Shown: piece by piece, positions 61,399-64,000 of the stretch
Position numbering within the stretch: the first letter of the stretch is position 1
How the letters are laid out: each line of letters begins with the position of its first letter
Origin: Indolivaga alginatilytica
Lineage (GTDB): Bacteria; Bacteroidota; Bacteroidia; Bacteroidales; Dysgonomonadaceae
Direction: 5' to 3'
DNA length: 64,000 bases
Assembly: GCF_003201355.1 (NCBI RefSeq)
Contig: NZ_QICL01000008.1
Span: 79,265 to 143,264 of the forward strand
The notes under the pieces: model-generated
The model's database searches: none
Told to the model about the DNA's origin: nothing
What the model saw: only the letters and a program-made list of their open reading frames with translations
Position numbers and translations under genes: made by a program

Positions 61399-64000
61399 AT
61401 GGAAAACATAAGGACTTCTGATGTATTGGATTGGGCAAAACAATTCCTTGCTAAGGCTGAAAGTGAATTAACTCCGGAAGAAATAAAAGAACAGCAAAAG
61501 TTTGCTTCACTGGTACAAACTCCCGCCAATAAGATTTTATTATCGAAGATGTTGGACGAATCATCTCAGATCCGTAACAACAAAAAACTGGCAAAACGTA
61601 TGAAACTGCTTATCGAGGAATATGGTGTTCCCGATTTTTTTGGGCCGGTCGATCAGATGATGCTAAAACTATTTACAAGTGTCGGTTATTTGTTTAATGG
61701 AATTTCCATTCCTATTTTCAAAGAACGACTTCGTCAGGAGACTAACAAAATTATTATAGGGGAAGAACGTCCCGAACTTACCAAACACTTAGGACATAGG
61801 TGGGAAAGTCACATTGGTCAGAATGTCAATCTATTGGGTGAAGTTGTTTTAGGTGATGGTGAAGCCAAACATCGCTATGAGCATTATCTGGAAGCTTTGA
61901 AAGAACCCGATGTAAATTATATCTCAATAAAACTGTCGGGAATTTATGCTCAGATCAAGCCATTAAGTTACGAGCAGAATAAGAGAGAACTTTGCGAACG
62001 TGTTGCAGCTATATATCAACAGGCTATAGATTACCCTTATACTACTCAGGAAGGAGTTCAAAGAGCTAAGTTTGTGAATCTGGATATGGAGGAATATAAA
62101 GATGCGGAACTTACACTCGATGTGTTTGAAACTGTACTTAATATGCCTCAGTTTAAGAATTACATGGCAGGGATAGTCGTGCAGGCTTACTTGCCTGATG
62201 CTGCATTGTTTCAGCAACGATTATTGAAAATAGCTAAACAGCGTGTTGCCGAAGGAGGAGCACCCCTTAAAATGAGATTGGTGAAGGGGGCTAATCTTCA
62301 AATGGAAAGCATTATATCTTCAATGAAGGGATGGGCTAATCCTGTTCTGCCGACCAAGGTTGATGTAGATGCAAATTACCTGCATATTCTGGATGTAGCT
62401 TTACTGCCGGAGAATGCTAAGGTATTACATGTTGGTGTGGCATCACATAATTTCTTCACTATCGGGTATGCATATCTGTTGAGCGAAAAGAATGATGTAA
62501 AAGATTATATTACATTCGAAATGCTCGAAGGGATGGCAAACCATTTGCCCCGTGTTATGAGAAGTTTGGGAAAGCAAATTATATTGTATACGCCGGTGGT
62601 AAAGAAGGAGCATTTCCTGAATGCTGTCTCTTATTTGGTTAGACGTTTGGATGAAAATACAGGCAAGGATAATTTCTTAAGTTATTCGTTTAACTTGAAA
62701 TTGGATAGTCCTCATTGGGATTTTCTGGCAAATCAGTTTCTTGAAGCATATGATAGAAAAGATACAATGAAAGGACAAGCTTTCAGAAAACAAAACAGAA
62801 CAGAAAGTCTTCTTCCCGTAAAAGATATCAATGTATTCCATAATGAACCTGATACCGATTTAGACTTGCCTGTTAATCGAAAATGGGCATTGGATAAATT
62901 AAAGAAATGGGGCACTGAGGTAAATGAAAATAATTACAAAATACCCGTTCAGATAGGAGATAAGGAAGTAACTACCGAAAGTAAAAAGAAATATTACGAT
63001 AGGAGTCGTAATGATGAAGTTTGTTTCTGCGAGGCTAGTTTATCATCATTAGATCAGGTAAAAGAAATTATTGCAATTGCTGAATCCGACACATCGGGTT
63101 GGAGAAAAACGAAACTTGAAAAACGAAACGAAATTTTGCATGCAGTAGCCGATAATTTATCAGCGAAACGAGGCGATCTGATAGGATGCATGTCGGCAAT
63201 TACGGGCAAGACATTTATGGAAGGCGATGTAGAAGTTTCGGAAGCGATTGATTTTTGTCGATTCTATCCGATAACAATGAAGTCTTTCGAAAACTTGGAT
63301 ACTTTGTCATATACTCCGAAGGGTATAATATTGGTAATTCCGCCTTGGAATTTCCCGTTAGCTATTCCCGTTGGAGGTGTTGCTGCAGCATTGGCAGGAG
63401 GTAATACGGTAATCTTAAAGCCCGCAACAGTAGCTTTACCTGTTGCTTGGGAGTTTGCGCAATGTTTCTGGGATGCAGGTGTACCCAAAGATGCGTTGCA
63501 GGTAGTGTGCACCGATGGAAGGGAGCCTCTAAATTACCTGACTGCCCATTCGTCTATAAAACATGTTATTCTTACGGGAGGCACCGATACTGCATTCCGT
63601 TTATTAGAAAATAGTCCACGTACACCGCTTTCTGCTGAAACAGGGGGTAAGAATGCAATTATACTTACGGGTAATGGAGATCAGGATCATGCTATTTTAA
63701 ATGTAGTTTCATCGGCATTCAGTAATGCAGGGCAAAAATGCTCGGCATGTTCTCTATTGTTGGTAGATAAAGATATTTATAATGATGAGAGTTTTAAATC
63801 TAAGCTAAAAGATGCTGTAAAGAGTCTTCACACAGGAAGTGTTTGGAATCCGGATAATATAGTAGGTCCAATGATTGCTAATGACAATGATAAGTTGTTG
63901 CACGCAATTGATAATCTTGAGCCGGGCGAATCGTGGTTAGTAGCTCCCGAATTTGTGGACGAGAAGAGATACATTCTAAAACCTACTGTAAAGTGGGGGG
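61399..64000 (+). CDS. putA: Bifunctional proline dehydrogenase / delta-1-pyrroline-5-carboxylate dehydrogenase (5' part)
   Basis: Starts at ATG 61399 ('MENIRTSDVLDWAKQFLAKAES') and stays open to the right edge, about 867 residues of an expected 1100 or so. The proline dehydrogenase barrel (about residues 75-470) shows 'LGEVVLGDGEAKHRYEHY', 'YISIKLSGIYAQI' and 'PLKMRLVKGANLQME'. The aldehyde dehydrogenase domain begins near 535; 'IPPWNFPLAIPVGG' binds NAD+, 'SAETGGKNAIIL' has the general-base Glu and 'SNAGQKCSACS' the catalytic Cys. Proline is oxidised by FAD then NAD+ to glutamate. The N-terminus lacks a ribbon-helix-helix repressor domain, so this is the non-regulatory type of PutA. The 3' end is out of view. 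Confidence 0.93.
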   Translation, partial: MENIRTSDVLDWAKQFLAKAESELTPEEIKEQQKFASLVQTPANKILLSKMLDESSQIRNNKKLAKRMKLLIEEYGVPDFFGPVDQMMLKLFTSVGYLFNGISIPIFKERLRQETNKIIIGEERPELTKHLGHRWESHIGQNVNLLGEVVLGDGEAKHRYEHYLEALKEPDVNYISIKLSGIYAQIKPLSYEQNKRELCERVAAIYQQAIDYPYTTQEGVQRAKFVNLDMEEYKDAELTLDVFETVLNMPQFKNYMAGIVVQAYLPDAALFQQRLLKIAKQRVAEGGAPLKMRLVKGANLQMESIISSMKGWANPVLPTKVDVDANYLHILDVALLPENAKVLHVGVASHNFFTIGYAYLLSEKNDVKDYITFEMLEGMANHLPRVMRSLGKQIILYTPVVKKEHFLNAVSYLVRRLDENTGKDNFLSYSFNLKLDSPHWDFLANQFLEAYDRKDTMKGQAFRKQNRTESLLPVKDINVFHNEPDTDLDLPVNRKWALDKLKKWGTEVNENNYKIPVQIGDKEVTTESKKKYYDRSRNDEVCFCEASLSSLDQVKEIIAIAESDTSGWRKTKLEKRNEILHAVADNLSAKRGDLIGCMSAITGKTFMEGDVEVSEAIDFCRFYPITMKSFENLDTLSYTPKGIILVIPPWNFPLAIPVGGVAAALAGGNTVILKPATVALPVAWEFAQCFWDAGVPKDALQVVCTDGREPLNYLTAHSSIKHVILTGGTDTAFRLLENSPRTPLSAETGGKNAIILTGNGDQDHAILNVVSSAFSNAGQKCSACSLLLVDKDIYNDESFKSKLKDAVKSLHTGSVWNPDNIVGPMIANDNDKLLHAIDNLEPGESWLVAPEFVDEKRYILKPTVKWG

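Noticed and set aside
1-64000. CRISPR arrays, tRNA or rRNA genes
   Set aside because: No regularly spaced repeats and no cloverleaf or rRNA-like sequence was seen in the intergenic regions. The short hairpins are single and widely scattered, so they are not a CRISPR.

Overview
The window is low-GC chromosomal DNA from a member of the Bacteroidetes, most likely order Bacteroidales and possibly Dysgonomonas or a close relative (genus is inference). Support: SusD-like and TonB-dependent outer-membrane proteins, a fused GldF/GldG protein, an Na+-pumping NQR operon, a 2-oxoacid:ferredoxin oxidoreductase, an N-succinylornithine-type transcarbamylase, a CblA/CfxA-like class A beta-lactamase, and many TAnnTTTG promoter boxes, the Bacteroidetes housekeeping -7 element. 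No rRNA, tRNA, CRISPR array, transposase or integrase gene was seen. It reads as core chromosome with a few accessory genes.

Layout. 1-7.5 kb: 3' end of a susD gene, a FISUMP-type lipoprotein, mscL, a membrane-anchored unknown, gldFG fusion, nitroreductase. 7.9-16.2 kb: a flavin-reductase-like lipoprotein downstream of a large AsmA protein, an exported tail-fibre-like protein, an ABC-F ATPase, a homocysteine methyltransferase, a 42-residue lipoprotein missed by length cut-offs, and an SMR efflux pump. 16.4-20 kb: transcarbamylase, M13 peptidase, a small exported coiled-coil protein. 20.3-27.1 kb: nqrABCDE, an inserted unknown gene, then nqrF. 27.3-35.1 kb: a small exported protein, then a leftward recJ / metallo-hydrolase / recQ series and a TonB receptor. 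35.4-40.9 kb: four-gene 2-oxoacid oxidoreductase operon, a flavoprotein, der. 41-46.3 kb: aminotransferase, acyltransferase, beta-lactamase, rpsA. 46.7-51 kb: fucosidase, cation efflux, rho. 51.3-59.7 kb: a TPR protein, then a leftward tamB / methyltransferase / tilS operon. 59.8-64 kb: an M64 peptidase and the 5' part of putA, which runs off the end.

How genes work together. NQR couples NADH oxidation to Na+ export. The Kor/Vor complex makes acyl-CoA and reduced ferredoxin. PutA supplies glutamate and electrons from proline. RecJ and RecQ can act together in recombination repair. TamB and AsmA belong to the envelope lipid-transport/assembly superfamily.

The main unexplained signals are a family of short hairpins (core AAGGTCTGAGACCTTA and variants with paired base changes) at about a dozen intergenic sites, often overlapping the stop codon of one gene just ahead of the next; a 197-bp foldback element inside the nqr operon; a cluster of eight GTNAC motifs upstream of rpsA; and a tamB reading frame whose only sensible start is ATA.
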